Shown: piece after piece, positions 5,640 through 13,362 of the stretch
How the letters are laid out: the number at the start of each line of letters is the position of its first letter
Numbering within the stretch: the first letter of the stretch is position 1
Source of the DNA: a virus
Strand: one strand, 5' to 3'
DNA length: 20,881 nt
IMG/VR virus record: IMGVR_UViG_3300046370_000620
Coordinates: 1 to 20,881 of that record
Translations under genes and position numbers: made by a program
The notes under the pieces: generated by a model
The model's database searches: none
What the model saw: the letters and a program-made list of their open reading frames with translations, nothing else
What the model was told of the DNA's origin: nothing

Positions 5640-6421
5640 TACTTGGTGGGGTCGTACTTCTCGCGTTTTTTCCACAAGTCCAAAACCAACTTGAAGGTTT
5701 CCCAATGCCCAGCGAGTTCAGTTGGATCATAGCTGACCACTTTGGATACTGCATGACCTTCATCGTCTATCTCGTCGGTACTAATGTAGAAATTAGCACC
5801 CCAGATTTCCGTGGCTGATTCTACCCTACCTTGACCGAAATACGCAGAGGCGTAAGCGGATACTTGTTCGGGTTGACCTTGGTACGGAAGCCCGCTCCTG
5901 CCCTTTGTTTTGGTCGATTTCCAATCCAAAACGAAAAGCTGACCGCCAGGCGCTTTCGCAATGCAATCCGCTGTGCCGCCATAGCCAAGCGGAGAGACAA
6001 CAGTCTCTTCCAATTTGATTATTTCGAACCCCTTGGAGTCGAAATACCTTTTGCATGGAATCACATATTTCCTGATTTCGCTGTCGAGATCATCAATTGT
6101 CTTTTCACCCTTAAGCACAGATTCAGTACCTTCGTGAATCGAAGTTCCAAGTGCGGCTGCACCGCCAGAACCTTTCCACATATTGGCACGGACTCGCTTA
6201 ATGTAATTAGCCTCCTCTTCACCTTCGATGATAGGAGTACGCATCGCAGCTTTTATGTGCTCATTGATTTTCCAATATTCAAGTGCTGGCTTTGCTTCGA
6301 CTGACTGAATCTCAGTTACCGATAAGTAAAGACCAGCTTTCTTGGCTTCTGATTTTGACAGATTGAAAATAGGTTCACCCGTTGAAGGTTCGTAAGCATG
6401 AACTGTCTTTTTGAAAGGCAT
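5639..6421 (-). CDS. PD-(D/E)XK exonuclease (RecB/Cas4-like)
   Basis: 260 aa. Motifs of the RecB-type PD-(D/E)XK nuclease fold appear in order: GTSIHEG with His96, an acidic pair at about 138-139, GGTADCI with Asp152, VLDWKST with Asp166 and Lys168 (the D-x-K core), and QPEQVSAYA with Gln186 and Tyr190. These residues bind metal and DNA in phage recombination exonucleases. With the DNA-binding protein and RuvC-like resolvase upstream it would form a phage homologous-recombination module; no separate annealase is seen. Start supported by AGGAGG eight bases upstream, inside the end of the 55-aa gene. Confidence 0.85.
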   Translation of the reverse strand: MPFKKTVHAYEPSTGEPIFNLSKSEAKKAGLYLSVTEIQSVEAKPALEYWKINEHIKAAMRTPIIEGEEEANYIKRVRANMWKGSGGAAALGTSIHEGTESVLKGEKTIDDLDSEIRKYVIPCKRYFDSKGFEIIKLEETVVSPLGYGGTADCIAKAPGGQLFVLDWKSTKTKGRSGLPYQGQPEQVSAYASAYFGQGRVESATEIWGANFYISTDEIDDEGHAVSKVVSYDPTELAGHWETFKLVLDLWKKREKYDPTK

Positions 6422-6589
6422 CTACTTACCCTCCTTTCCCCAATACAATTGTTTAAGAAGTTTCGCGTGTTCGCTTTTCTGATTAGAGAGATCCTTGGTC
6501 GAGCCATCGACCTCGGCAATGCCGAGGCGATGACCCAACGCACGGATGCGACTCTCTAAGGGACGAACCTTTTTAGCCGCAGACCTCAT
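6422..6589 (-). CDS. 55-aa hypothetical protein
   Basis: An ATG at 6589 shares one base with the upstream stop (TGATG), and the frame ends with a TAG directly touching the exonuclease ATG. The product is 55 aa, basic at the N-terminus (MRSAAKKVRPLESRIR) and helical with KDLSNQKSEHAKLLKQLYWG at the C-terminus; its last codons contain the exonuclease's Shine-Dalgarno. Perfect packing between coupled genes makes it very likely real. A small helical partner of the exonuclease or DNA-binding protein is a guess. It contains a 7-bp hairpin (6511-6527). Confidence 0.75.
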   Translation of the reverse strand: MRSAAKKVRPLESRIRALGHRLGIAEVDGSTKDLSNQKSEHAKLLKQLYWGKEGK

Positions 6590-7107
6590 CAGAATGGGTT
6601 TTTATCGGTTCCTGCCTTTTCAGGAATTGGGCATAATCTGCCACCGGGAACTTCAATGTCTTCAATCTTTGGGCATCGAGCACGGGACTCCTCCAAGATT
6701 GGGCCCACGGAATCAACGAAGACATAAGATTTACCCTTACGACTCACTTTACTTGCAACTGTGATTTGGCAATGAGTGCCAATGAGGTCGCAATAATCGA
6801 AGTCCTCATCCTCAAAAGGAGGAGGACTTCCCATGAGATCCTTGAGGTGATTATAGAGTTTCGCTTTCGGCGAGGAGCTCACAGTCATCTCCCAAGTTTG
6901 GCAAAGATAATTCGAACCATTTGCTTGGTATGCATACAGGATTCGAGTGACATCTTTCTTCACTAACTCGGCTGGATTATCGTAAGAAGGTACAAGCTTT
7001 TGAGGCTCGTCCATTACATCTACTACAATTGCTGGATGGGTTCCAACGGGACCAGGTGTGGGGATATCAAATCCACCGCCGCTTCCGGCTACTTTAGCTA
7101 TTTTCAT
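6589..7107 (-). CDS. phage ssDNA-binding-like protein (OB-fold type)
   Basis: 172 aa. The N-terminal pattern FDIPTPGPVGTHPAIVVDV followed by a beta-rich domain with aromatic residues (YLCQTWEMTV) and a Pro-rich C-terminus resembles phage DUF669-like/OB-fold single-stranded-DNA-binding proteins. Such proteins protect ssDNA made by an exonuclease and help the annealase or recombinase. Position, directly upstream of the 55-aa gene and exonuclease and downstream of the resolvase, fits. Family assignment is by resemblance only. Confidence 0.6.
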   Translation of the reverse strand: MKIAKVAGSGGGFDIPTPGPVGTHPAIVVDVMDEPQKLVPSYDNPAELVKKDVTRILYAYQANGSNYLCQTWEMTVSSSPKAKLYNHLKDLMGSPPPFEDEDFDYCDLIGTHCQITVASKVSRKGKSYVFVDSVGPILEESRARCPKIEDIEVPGGRLCPIPEKAGTDKNPF

Positions 7108-7126
7108 AACTTCCTTTGGTTTATGG

Positions 7127-7594
7127 TTAACGATTAAAGTGATGGTGAGCGATCATCAGGGAATCGGCTTGCCTGATGGTCGGCTTCAAAACTGGGTAGA
7201 GCGTTGATGCGAACTCGCGTATGGCTCTCTTGCGGGGCTGACCTGTTAGCCCTTTGAGTCCGGGTATTTGTTTCTGCCACTTTTGTGGCGAGTAATATTC
7301 AATAGGAACCATCAGCGCTCGGAAGGTTCCCTCAAGGAAACCAAAGTTTCTGGCTAATTTGAAAATCGTGTAAGATGGAGTATTCTTGCCGCAGAAAACT
7401 GGAACATCTTCCAAAACGGCTCTTACTAAACCTTTATGAGCTGATGCATATTCTTGGACATGATCGATAAAGTCTGTGAGCGAATCTAGGTTGTATAATT
7501 CTATGTGCTCGAGTCCGTCTGCACATACGCAATAAGAACCTGATTTGAAGCCGGGATCGGCGATGAAAGTATAAGTCGTGTAGTCATTTGCCAT
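7127..7594 (-). CDS. RuvC-like Holliday-junction resolvase
   Basis: 155 aa with an RNase H-fold layout: first strand TFIADPGFKSG with Asp13, second acidic site AVLEDVPVF with Glu62/Asp63, the LEGTFRALMVPIEYYSPQKW strand pair (about 87-106) typical of RuvC relatives, and a final acidic helix QADSLMIAHH with Asp144. These residues would hold the two catalytic metals. Length is close to that of RuvC. It heads the leftward recombination operon, after the phased array at 7658-7728, and would resolve replication or recombination branches before packaging. Confidence 0.85.
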   Translation of the reverse strand: MANDYTTYTFIADPGFKSGSYCVCADGLEHIELYNLDSLTDFIDHVQEYASAHKGLVRAVLEDVPVFCGKNTPSYTIFKLARNFGFLEGTFRALMVPIEYYSPQKWQKQIPGLKGLTGQPRKRAIREFASTLYPVLKPTIRQADSLMIAHHHFNR

Positions 7595-7657
7595 AATTTC
7601 ATTTTCTCAAATATCAGAAAATTTAGACGAAAATTCGGTTGACCAAATGAACTTTCA

Positions 7658-7728
7658 GGGCATTTATAGGGCATTATGAGGGCTTTTCCGCCCTTTTGGG
7701 CTTGACATCAGCCCATTCACCACCCATT
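7658..7728. repeat. second CCCATT-type phased array and inverted repeats
   Basis: GGGCATT at 7658 and 7669, GGGCTTT at 7680, GCCCTTT at 7690, then GCCCATT at 7711 and ACCCATT at 7722 are spaced 10-11 bases or a multiple. The last pair, AGCCCATTCACCACCCATT, matches 5117-5135 except for one base. GGGC/GCCC arms also form short inverted repeats (for example GGGCT at 7698-7702 with AGCCC at 7710-7714). It lies between the divergent starts at 7594 and 7753, so it could control either or both. Confidence 0.65.
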
Positions 7729-7752
7729 TGACCCCAAGAATTTCTAAGAACC

Positions 7753-9819
7753 ATGCACCTTATAGATTACCTAGATAACATAACAAATATGGCACACAGC
7801 TTTCGCTCGAATGATATAAAAGTTGCCGCCAAAGTAGCCGACATAGCCCATCCTAAGGATGATATTGGAGCAATCGCTTATGTAATAGAATCTATCGTTA
7901 AGTCTTGTCTAAATTACGAGCACTCATTCGACAATGATGAGGATCTAACAAAATGGCGTGGTGGTTTACTTGCAATGCCAAGTCCCCTAATGGATGACTT
8001 TTGGATGAGAAGAAATGATGTACAGCACCATTTGCACAATTTGGTATGGACATGGGCAACACAACATAGAGCAACTTTACAAATGAGAGTGGCGGTTGAG
8101 TATTTTCGATTGGAAGGAATAGCTATTTGGCTATCTGATAAACAACTTGGATTTGATCGTTTCTTTCAAGAACTCACTCAACACCTTTTTCATAAAATGC
8201 ATTACTGGGTTTTTGAGGCTGATGAAAAAACTGCTTTAGAGTTAGCTGGGCGTGATTACTTTACACACCCGAAAATTTGTTATTACATCAGTTTACCGGA
8301 AGATCAGAGACTTGAAGAGTTAAAGAATATACCAAAAAGAGAGGCTCTTCACTTTGCTCCATTTGATAAGTTTTGCGAGGAAACCGGAGTTGGTAACGCA
8401 TTTCATGACTATTTAGAAACTAGTCATGCAACTATGCTACCCTTTAGTAGAGAGGCTGACTTACTTATTAAGGCAGCATTTGTGATTCGTGATCAGGAAT
8501 TGCAAGTCGCTGAACACCTATCGAAAGCGGTTCAGCAAGAATCAAAAAAAACCGCGTTAGCTGAGATCTGGGGTTTGTCTGATAAAGGTGGGCAAGGGAC
8601 ACAGACAAGTACCAAAAAACTAGTTTCTGAATATATCAAGTCGGTCATGAAAAAAGGGTCGGTTAAGATTACGAGCAATCATTTAAAGGTTAGCGAGTTG
8701 AGGTTTCCAGAGTTCACAAAGGAAGATGTAAAAGAATTTTCTCTTAGAGAGATGCAAGTCATTTGTGATTGGATTACTACTCAGAGAGAAATAAGACCTA
8801 TTGATGCTGAGCCAGTATTGGTCCCTCGTCTTATAACAAAAAAAGAATATCAACAGCTCGAATGGGTAGAAGAAGAAATCTTAAATAGAAAAGATAAGTT
8901 TCCAAAAGATACTGAAGCATACGAAAAGCTTGCTAGTCAAATTATCATGTTTGAATGCAAAACTCGCCCTTTTGGTCTAATAGAGGACAATGCTGCATTG
9001 ACTGGTAAAACATTAACTCCAGAAGAGATACATGAGTTAACAAAGGAAAAAGAAACAGATGAAGTAGAGATCGAAGAAGGGTCTTTTGCTAACATAAAAA
9101 TAACCAAAGAACTTGTTAAAGTTGCCGGAACACCGAAAGCTAATCAGTCGAAGACTTTAAAGTCTTCGAATGACATTGTATCAAAGGTGACTAATTGCCT
9201 AGATCAGATAAGAGATTATCACGCTAAGAGAAAAGGAGCCACAGAACCGCTCAGAGCTTCACACATAGCCCAGTTTATTAAATGCAACATGACAGCGGAA
9301 GCCCCTACTCTTTGGACTAGAATTGCCAGAGAGAATAAAGAAACTGACAATCCTGAGGCTTCAAAGCTCAAGCACAAGGAGGCTGTTTACAACAGGGAGT
9401 TAAAGAAACCAGAAGATTATTTGAAGGGTAAAACTGTTCCACTTTCAGAAGCTAAAAGAAAAGCAGATGAATGGAACTCGAAGCGCGAAATTAAAGAAGA
9501 AGAGTGCTGGGTAGAGGGTCCTTATAAAGCTCACGATATTTTACACCCTGATGTACAGGCATTCATTCGAGCTCATTTTGAATTAGGGGATTCTCAAAAA
9601 GCTAAGTATAAAAATGGAGACGAATTCGAATACTACTTTCCGCATGGTCACTCTTCAGCACAAGTAAAAGTAAAGCCCCTAGTCGAGGATCTCTGTAGAT
9701 TAGTAGATCTTGGGAAGGAAGTAGATGACTGGGAGCGATACTACAAAAAGACTTGGGAAGGTAAGGAAATTAAGAGCAAAAAGCAGGAGAAGAAAGATGC
9801 TGCTGCTAAGCCTGAATAA
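7753..9819 (+). CDS. large protein of unknown function (688 aa), cassette gene 1
   Basis: No recognised domain, signal peptide or membrane segment. The N-terminal 250 residues are helical and rich in His, Trp and acidic residues (MRRNDVQHHLHNLVWTWATQ region). Residues about 260-450 are charged and helical. Residues about 490-580 contain a Lys/Arg-rich segment, and the last 25 residues are a Lys/Glu tail (KSKKQEKKDAAAKPE). It is transcribed opposite to its leftward neighbours, is AT-richer than the structural genes, and is followed after four bases by the second cassette gene. This is the usual setting of a phage accessory or defence cassette, but that is inference. A 22-bp perfect palindrome lies in it. 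Confidence 0.75.
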   Translation: MHLIDYLDNITNMAHSFRSNDIKVAAKVADIAHPKDDIGAIAYVIESIVKSCLNYEHSFDNDEDLTKWRGGLLAMPSPLMDDFWMRRNDVQHHLHNLVWTWATQHRATLQMRVAVEYFRLEGIAIWLSDKQLGFDRFFQELTQHLFHKMHYWVFEADEKTALELAGRDYFTHPKICYYISLPEDQRLEELKNIPKREALHFAPFDKFCEETGVGNAFHDYLETSHATMLPFSREADLLIKAAFVIRDQELQVAEHLSKAVQQESKKTALAEIWGLSDKGGQGTQTSTKKLVSEYIKSVMKKGSVKITSNHLKVSELRFPEFTKEDVKEFSLREMQVICDWITTQREIRPIDAEPVLVPRLITKKEYQQLEWVEEEILNRKDKFPKDTEAYEKLASQIIMFECKTRPFGLIEDNAALTGKTLTPEEIHELTKEKETDEVEIEEGSFANIKITKELVKVAGTPKANQSKTLKSSNDIVSKVTNCLDQIRDYHAKRKGATEPLRASHIAQFIKCNMTAEAPTLWTRIARENKETDNPEASKLKHKEAVYNRELKKPEDYLKGKTVPLSEAKRKADEWNSKREIKEEECWVEGPYKAHDILHPDVQAFIRAHFELGDSQKAKYKNGDEFEYYFPHGHSSAQVKVKPLVEDLCRLVDLGKEVDDWERYYKKTWEGKEIKSKKQEKKDAAAKPE
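9148..9169. repeat. 22-bp perfect palindrome
   Basis: TCGAAGACTTT (9148-9158) is followed with no spacer by its exact complement AAAGTCTTCGA (9159-9169), within the 688-aa gene (encoding SKTLKSS). Could be a dimeric-protein operator, a structural RNA element, or a mark of a foreign insertion. Confidence 0.75.
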
Positions 9820-9823
9820 TTAG

Positions 9824-10348
9824 ATGAAGAACTTTAGTAATAATAAAACAATATTTTACACCTACCAAGTAACAGAAGATTTCAATAGAGTTGACTCAGA
9901 AGGAACACCAGAAATAAGCTCAGTAAGCTTTAGATTTAAAATTATTCCTCATTTACCTAAGGGAGATGATACTTTTAATGATCAGTATATACCACCAATT
10001 GACAAAGACTTTAGCTTTTACCGGCGTCGTACTCGTCTTTGTCTGAGGTCGCATAATAAGGAATTACAGGCATTAGAACACTTTATCGAATCGACTATAA
10101 ATTCGTATTCATGGTTTCTGAAAAAATTCTGTGACCGATGGGTTGAGGTAAATAAAGATTCAAATACTGATTCAAATGAATGGAATTTTGTTACTTGTGG
10201 AGAATGGTGGGATTTAGATAAGGCGATACTAGATTCATTTGTTCAAGCTAGGTTTATTTTCAAAAATGATCACTATGTAGACGAAAATAAAAATAAATAC
10301 TTTAACACAAAAACTCATACGAATAACTATATATTGTATCCCATCTAA
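9824..10348 (+). CDS. hypothetical protein (174 aa), cassette gene 2
   Basis: AT-rich gene four bases after the 688-aa gene, clearly in the same operon, though no Shine-Dalgarno precedes its ATG. The product is rich in aromatic residues, Asn and Asp (for example WNFVTCGEWWDLDKAILDSF) and ends in a Asn/Thr/Lys-rich tail. No domain, signal or membrane segment recognised. With its partner it probably forms a two-component function; I cannot say what. Confidence 0.6.
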   Translation: MKNFSNNKTIFYTYQVTEDFNRVDSEGTPEISSVSFRFKIIPHLPKGDDTFNDQYIPPIDKDFSFYRRRTRLCLRSHNKELQALEHFIESTINSYSWFLKKFCDRWVEVNKDSNTDSNEWNFVTCGEWWDLDKAILDSFVQARFIFKNDHYVDENKNKYFNTKTHTNNYILYPI

Positions 10349-10445
10349 AAGCCCTAATTTGTCGTTGGCGACACAAACTTGGATCCGAGCCGCGATCCCC
10401 CCTAATAACCCCCCTACTCTTTAGCTCTTATACTCTATAGAGTTT

Positions 10446-10472
10446 AAGATTCGCTCCTTAAGAGCGAATCTT
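10446..10472. terminator. bidirectional terminator-like hairpin between convergent genes
   Basis: AAGATTCGCTC (10446-10456), loop CTTAA, GAGCGAATCTT (10462-10472): 11 perfect pairs, with short T/A runs on both sides. It sits in the 232-bp gap between the rightward cassette and the leftward small-terminase gene, where a shared terminator is expected. Nothing else coding is visible in 10349-10580. Confidence 0.65.
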
Positions 10473-10580
10473 TAACGCTCTTAAGCTCTAACACTTATTA
10501 GCTCCTTCGCTTAAACGCTCAGTCGCTATTATAACAAGGTTTCTGGATTTGGCGCGCAAAAAATGAAAAATGTGTAAAAT

Positions 10581-11084
10581 TTATTCACCCGGCTCGACAT
10601 CGATTGCTTCGTTCTTGATCGACTCGAGCTCCTTCTGAACTTCGTCGATGGTCACTACTTTACGATGCTCGATGATGGTCGTGGCTTCGCCTTGATACTG
10701 TCTCTCCTTATCGGCGAGGATCCCGAAAGCGATTGGCAGCACTCCGACTGGAACTTTATCCTCATCGAGTGCTTGGATTATCTTCATGACACAAGCTTGA
10801 GCGGCATACGAGGTCAAGCCAGCGGTCAATTCTCGAACTGAATCGATGCTGCCCTTCTCTCTTTTCGCGATGGCACTCACAGTCTCTGGTGAGATCTTGA
10901 GCGACTTTGCTATTCTGGTCATTGGCTTACCTTCGCCTAAGAGCTGTACCGCGAGGGCATACTTTTTCGGATCCTTCTCGAATAAGGACTGACCCGTGTA
11001 AAGAGCGGGACAAGTCTCCTCAGGCGTTTGGAGCGGTGGAAGATTGTCTGGGATGATATTGATTCTCTTCTTTTTAGTTGGCAT
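10581..11084 (-). CDS. HTH protein, candidate small terminase subunit
   Basis: 167 aa. Basic start (MPTKKKRINI), then a helix-turn-helix at about 55-76 (MTRIAKSLKISPETVSAIAK), a helical middle (about 85-125) and an acidic C-terminal tail (VDEVQKELESIKNEAIDVEP type). N-terminal HTH, central oligomerisation helices and acidic tail is the plan of many small terminase subunits, which recognise the packaging site and activate the large subunit. It is adjacent to the large terminase but divergent from it, which is uncommon; a late-gene regulator is the alternative. Confidence 0.6.
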   Translation of the reverse strand: MPTKKKRINIIPDNLPPLQTPEETCPALYTGQSLFEKDPKKYALAVQLLGEGKPMTRIAKSLKISPETVSAIAKREKGSIDSVRELTAGLTSYAAQACVMKIIQALDEDKVPVGVLPIAFGILADKERQYQGEATTIIEHRKVVTIDEVQKELESIKNEAIDVEPGE

Positions 11085-11236
11085 AGCGATAATGGGTGAA
11101 AGGTTCCAAAAGACTTTTCCAATATTAGAGCACTACCTGAATTTTAGACGGAAAAAGTGCTGTGAGTTCACTATAGATCAATTACTCTATAACCCTTAAC
11201 ATCAGTAAACAAAGGCTCCTGGTCCCGACCTAGACG

Positions 11237-11260
11237 CTTTTGTGACCACTTTTGTGACCG
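11237..11260. repeat. tandem 12-bp repeat
   Basis: CTTTTGTGACCA (11237-11248) is directly followed by CTTTTGTGACCG (11249-11260). On the minus strand each carries GGTCACAAAAG, sharing GTCACAA with the middle repeat at the left end (201-211). Possible binding site for a phage DNA-binding protein, such as the small terminase. Confidence 0.6.
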
Positions 11261-11324
11261 CAAACAGGGGGGGCGGGGGGTCGATGAAGCCGGAGCGGTT
11301 CAAACTGAAACCATTAGCTCAAAT

Positions 11325-11355
11325 GAAAAAATTTTGCCAAAGGGCAAATTTTTTC
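11325..11355. other. long hairpin with A/T flanks upstream of terminase
   Basis: Left arm 11325-11338 (GAAAAAATTTTGCC) pairs with right arm 11343-11355 (starting GGCAA) with one T-T mismatch and a 4-base loop. Its A-run and T-run make it look like a bidirectional intrinsic terminator, but it lies only about 40 bases before the terminase start, so an attenuator or protein-binding role is possible. Confidence 0.5.
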
Positions 11356-11392
11356 CGTCTAAATCTCACAGCGTCCCTCAGCATAAGGTCAA

Positions 11393-13021
11393 ATGGCGCT
11401 AACATGGTCACATCACCCGCTCTTGGATATACCCTCGAAAGAGGACCAGGTGAAAATGGGTGCAGAGCGATTGCTCCAATACTGGGAGTCAAGAGAGGCT
11501 GCCATCGCTCGCGAGAAGGAGGATCCTTACAATTTCGGAGTAGAGCTCCCACATTGGAAGCTGGCAGACGAACAACTCAAAGATCACGGAGAGCTCCTCT
11601 TGCTCGGCGGTAATCGCAGTTCAAAAACAGAATTTTGCGCTCGGAGAGTTGTCGAGACAGCGGTCAAGAATCCGGGTGCGAATATCTGGTGTCTGACCGC
11701 AAACTCTCAAAACTCAATTGCTCACCAGCAAGCAGCCGTTTACCGCTACCTTCCAAACGAATTCAAAAAGCTTGGAAGAGGTCGAGTCTCATATGTGAGT
11801 TTCAGTTATAAGAATGGATTCACAAACAGCAGTTTCATTTTACCTAACCGCTCCACAGTAACATTTCGGGTTTGGGCTCAAGATATAAGCTCGCTCGAGG
11901 GCGGCGAGGTTGGACTATTAGATGATCCAGTCGATGGCAGTCATGCAATCGGGATATGGGCGGATGAGGAGATCCCGATGCCATGGATCACAACACTTCG
12001 ATACCGCTGCCTCACCCGGGCAGACTCAAAAGGTATCCCCGCCAGAATACTCTTAAGTTTCACAACTGTGAGCGGCTGGACAAATGTAGTAAGTAGCTAC
12101 CTTTCGGGAGCCCGAACCCTTATTTCTAAACCAGCTGAATTACTGGATAATGAGGAAGTACCCATCGTTCAGCAAAGCGTACGCAAAAACGCCAGAATCG
12201 TCTATTTCCATACTCAGGACAATCCCTTCAATTCGTGGAAAGCGACTAAGGCACAGCTTGCTGGAGCACCTCGAGATGAAATTAAATGCAGGGCGTATGG
12301 TTTGCCGACAAAACCGAGCACAACTGTATTCAGAAATCTTGACGACAAAGTAATCTACAGGCACGAAGAGATCCCGATCATAAAGGATCCTGAGAATAAC
12401 CCCTGTGTTTATGTCCTATCGATTGACCCCGCTGGAGCTAAACCTTGGTTCATGATTCTGGTCGGGATAACCGCCAACGGCTGCCATTATGTAATCGACG
12501 AATTTCCTTCCCCTGAATACGGCTCATGGGCTGACCTCGAGAAGGGTGAAGATAAACCCGGCGAGGCAGCCGCGCCAAACGGCTACGGAATCCGAGACTA
12601 TGCTGAGGTCATTAAAAATATGACCAAGGGTCTTGATAATCTTGAGATTGTGATCGACCCCAGACTTGGTGCGGCTTCCTATCAAGCGGCTGAGGGAACC
12701 AGTAATATAATTTCTGACCTTGCCGACGAAGAAATTTATGCGATTCCGGCAGAAGGTCTTGATATAGAAACTGGCTTACAGAGCATTCAGTCTTTACTCG
12801 CATATGATACATCAAAACCCATTGGTTTTGATAATCATCCGAAGTTGATCTTCTCAGATAAATGCGGAAACACGCTCCAGTCCTGCATGAATTACAAGGT
12901 AGAGCTGGGCCCAAAATCAATTTTTAAAGATCCGGTCGACTGCTTGCGATATATAGCGATTGGCAACCATCGCTACTATGACGACACGGAGTTCGAGGTA
13001 ACCGGAACAGGTGGATACTAA
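11393..13021 (+). CDS. terL: phage terminase large subunit
   Basis: 542 aa. The ATPase domain has Walker A GGNRSSKT (72-79) and Walker B IGIWADEE (186-193). The C-terminal RNase H-like nuclease has acidic residues in VLSIDPAG (Asp345), VIDPRL (Asp422) and KDPVDC (Asp513/Asp516). Length and order are normal for a full large terminase, which cuts concatemers and pumps DNA into the prohead. Start chosen for AAGG eight bases upstream. Its stop shares one base with the next gene (TAATG). Confidence 0.95.
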   Translation: MALTWSHHPLLDIPSKEDQVKMGAERLLQYWESREAAIAREKEDPYNFGVELPHWKLADEQLKDHGELLLLGGNRSSKTEFCARRVVETAVKNPGANIWCLTANSQNSIAHQQAAVYRYLPNEFKKLGRGRVSYVSFSYKNGFTNSSFILPNRSTVTFRVWAQDISSLEGGEVGLLDDPVDGSHAIGIWADEEIPMPWITTLRYRCLTRADSKGIPARILLSFTTVSGWTNVVSSYLSGARTLISKPAELLDNEEVPIVQQSVRKNARIVYFHTQDNPFNSWKATKAQLAGAPRDEIKCRAYGLPTKPSTTVFRNLDDKVIYRHEEIPIIKDPENNPCVYVLSIDPAGAKPWFMILVGITANGCHYVIDEFPSPEYGSWADLEKGEDKPGEAAAPNGYGIRDYAEVIKNMTKGLDNLEIVIDPRLGAASYQAAEGTSNIISDLADEEIYAIPAEGLDIETGLQSIQSLLAYDTSKPIGFDNHPKLIFSDKCGNTLQSCMNYKVELGPKSIFKDPVDCLRYIAIGNHRYYDDTEFEVTGTGGY

Positions 13022-13362
13022 TGTCTAAGTGGTCACATAGATGCGACAAGCGCGAAGGCGACATGGCACATGGAATAACTTTCCTCATGTGGGAGCGTCA
13101 AATGAAGGACTGCCGTGGAGAGGCTGCATTCGGAAAGGACAAATTTCATCTAGACGGCAAAGTGAGTTTGACCCTTGCATTAAATCAACACGCCTACGGC
13201 GACGAATTGATCGCACAGGTTTATGGTCAATCTGGGGTCATGAAACCAAGGCGAGCAAGCCGCTATTGCCGGGTACAAGTTTATTTAGGAAAGGCTGATC
13301 TAGAAACAGCTGAAACCCTAGAAGCGATTGCTAAGAAAATCAGAGAGAAGGAGGAGAAATAA
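13021..13362 (+). CDS. hypothetical protein after terminase
   Basis: 113 aa, no recognised family. N-terminal part rich in Trp, Cys, His and Lys (MSKWSHRCDKREGD), mixed alpha/beta middle, charged helix at the end (AIAKKIREKEEK). Coupled by one-base overlaps to the terminase before it and the MazG-like gene after it, so it is translated with the packaging operon. Confidence 0.65.
   Translation: MSKWSHRCDKREGDMAHGITFLMWERQMKDCRGEAAFGKDKFHLDGKVSLTLALNQHAYGDELIAQVYGQSGVMKPRRASRYCRVQVYLGKADLETAETLEAIAKKIREKEEK

Larger units (their letters stand above)
11085..11392. promoter_or_regulatory. 308-bp divergent spacer with repeats; candidate promoters and packaging site
   Basis: No gene seen. It contains TTTAGACGGAAAAA (11143-11156) followed by GCTGTGAG (11159-11166), and both elements inverted at 11350-11372. 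Also present are tandem 12-bp repeats (11237-11260), a G-run GGGGGGGCGGGGGG (11267-11280) and a long A/T-ended hairpin (11325-11355). The region must hold the start signals for the leftward HTH gene and the rightward terminase operon, and pac or cos sites commonly lie near terminase genes. Function is inferred. Confidence 0.5.

Noticed and set aside
5831-6304. 157-aa plus-strand open frame
   Set aside because: Shadow of the PD-(D/E)XK exonuclease on the other strand; composition rich in Arg, Cys and Phe and no fitting neighbours.
6316-6543. 75-aa minus-strand open frame
   Set aside because: Shadow frame; the perfectly packed 55-aa gene at 6422-6589 and the exonuclease explain this stretch.
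5096-7728. CRISPR array from the CCCATT repeats
   Set aside because: Units are 7 bases at 11-bp spacing, far too short for repeat-spacer structure, and no cas genes are present (the Cas4-like nuclease fits a phage recombination exonuclease).
7753-10348. Known defence system (for example Abi, retron, toxin-antitoxin)
   Set aside because: No reverse transcriptase, HEPN, nuclease, TIR, ATPase or kinase motif is visible in either protein; only context suggests an accessory role.
11242-11613. 123-aa plus-strand open frame before and into the terminase gene
   Set aside because: Overlaps the terminase N-terminus in another frame, is Arg/Gly-rich and crosses the repeat-rich spacer.
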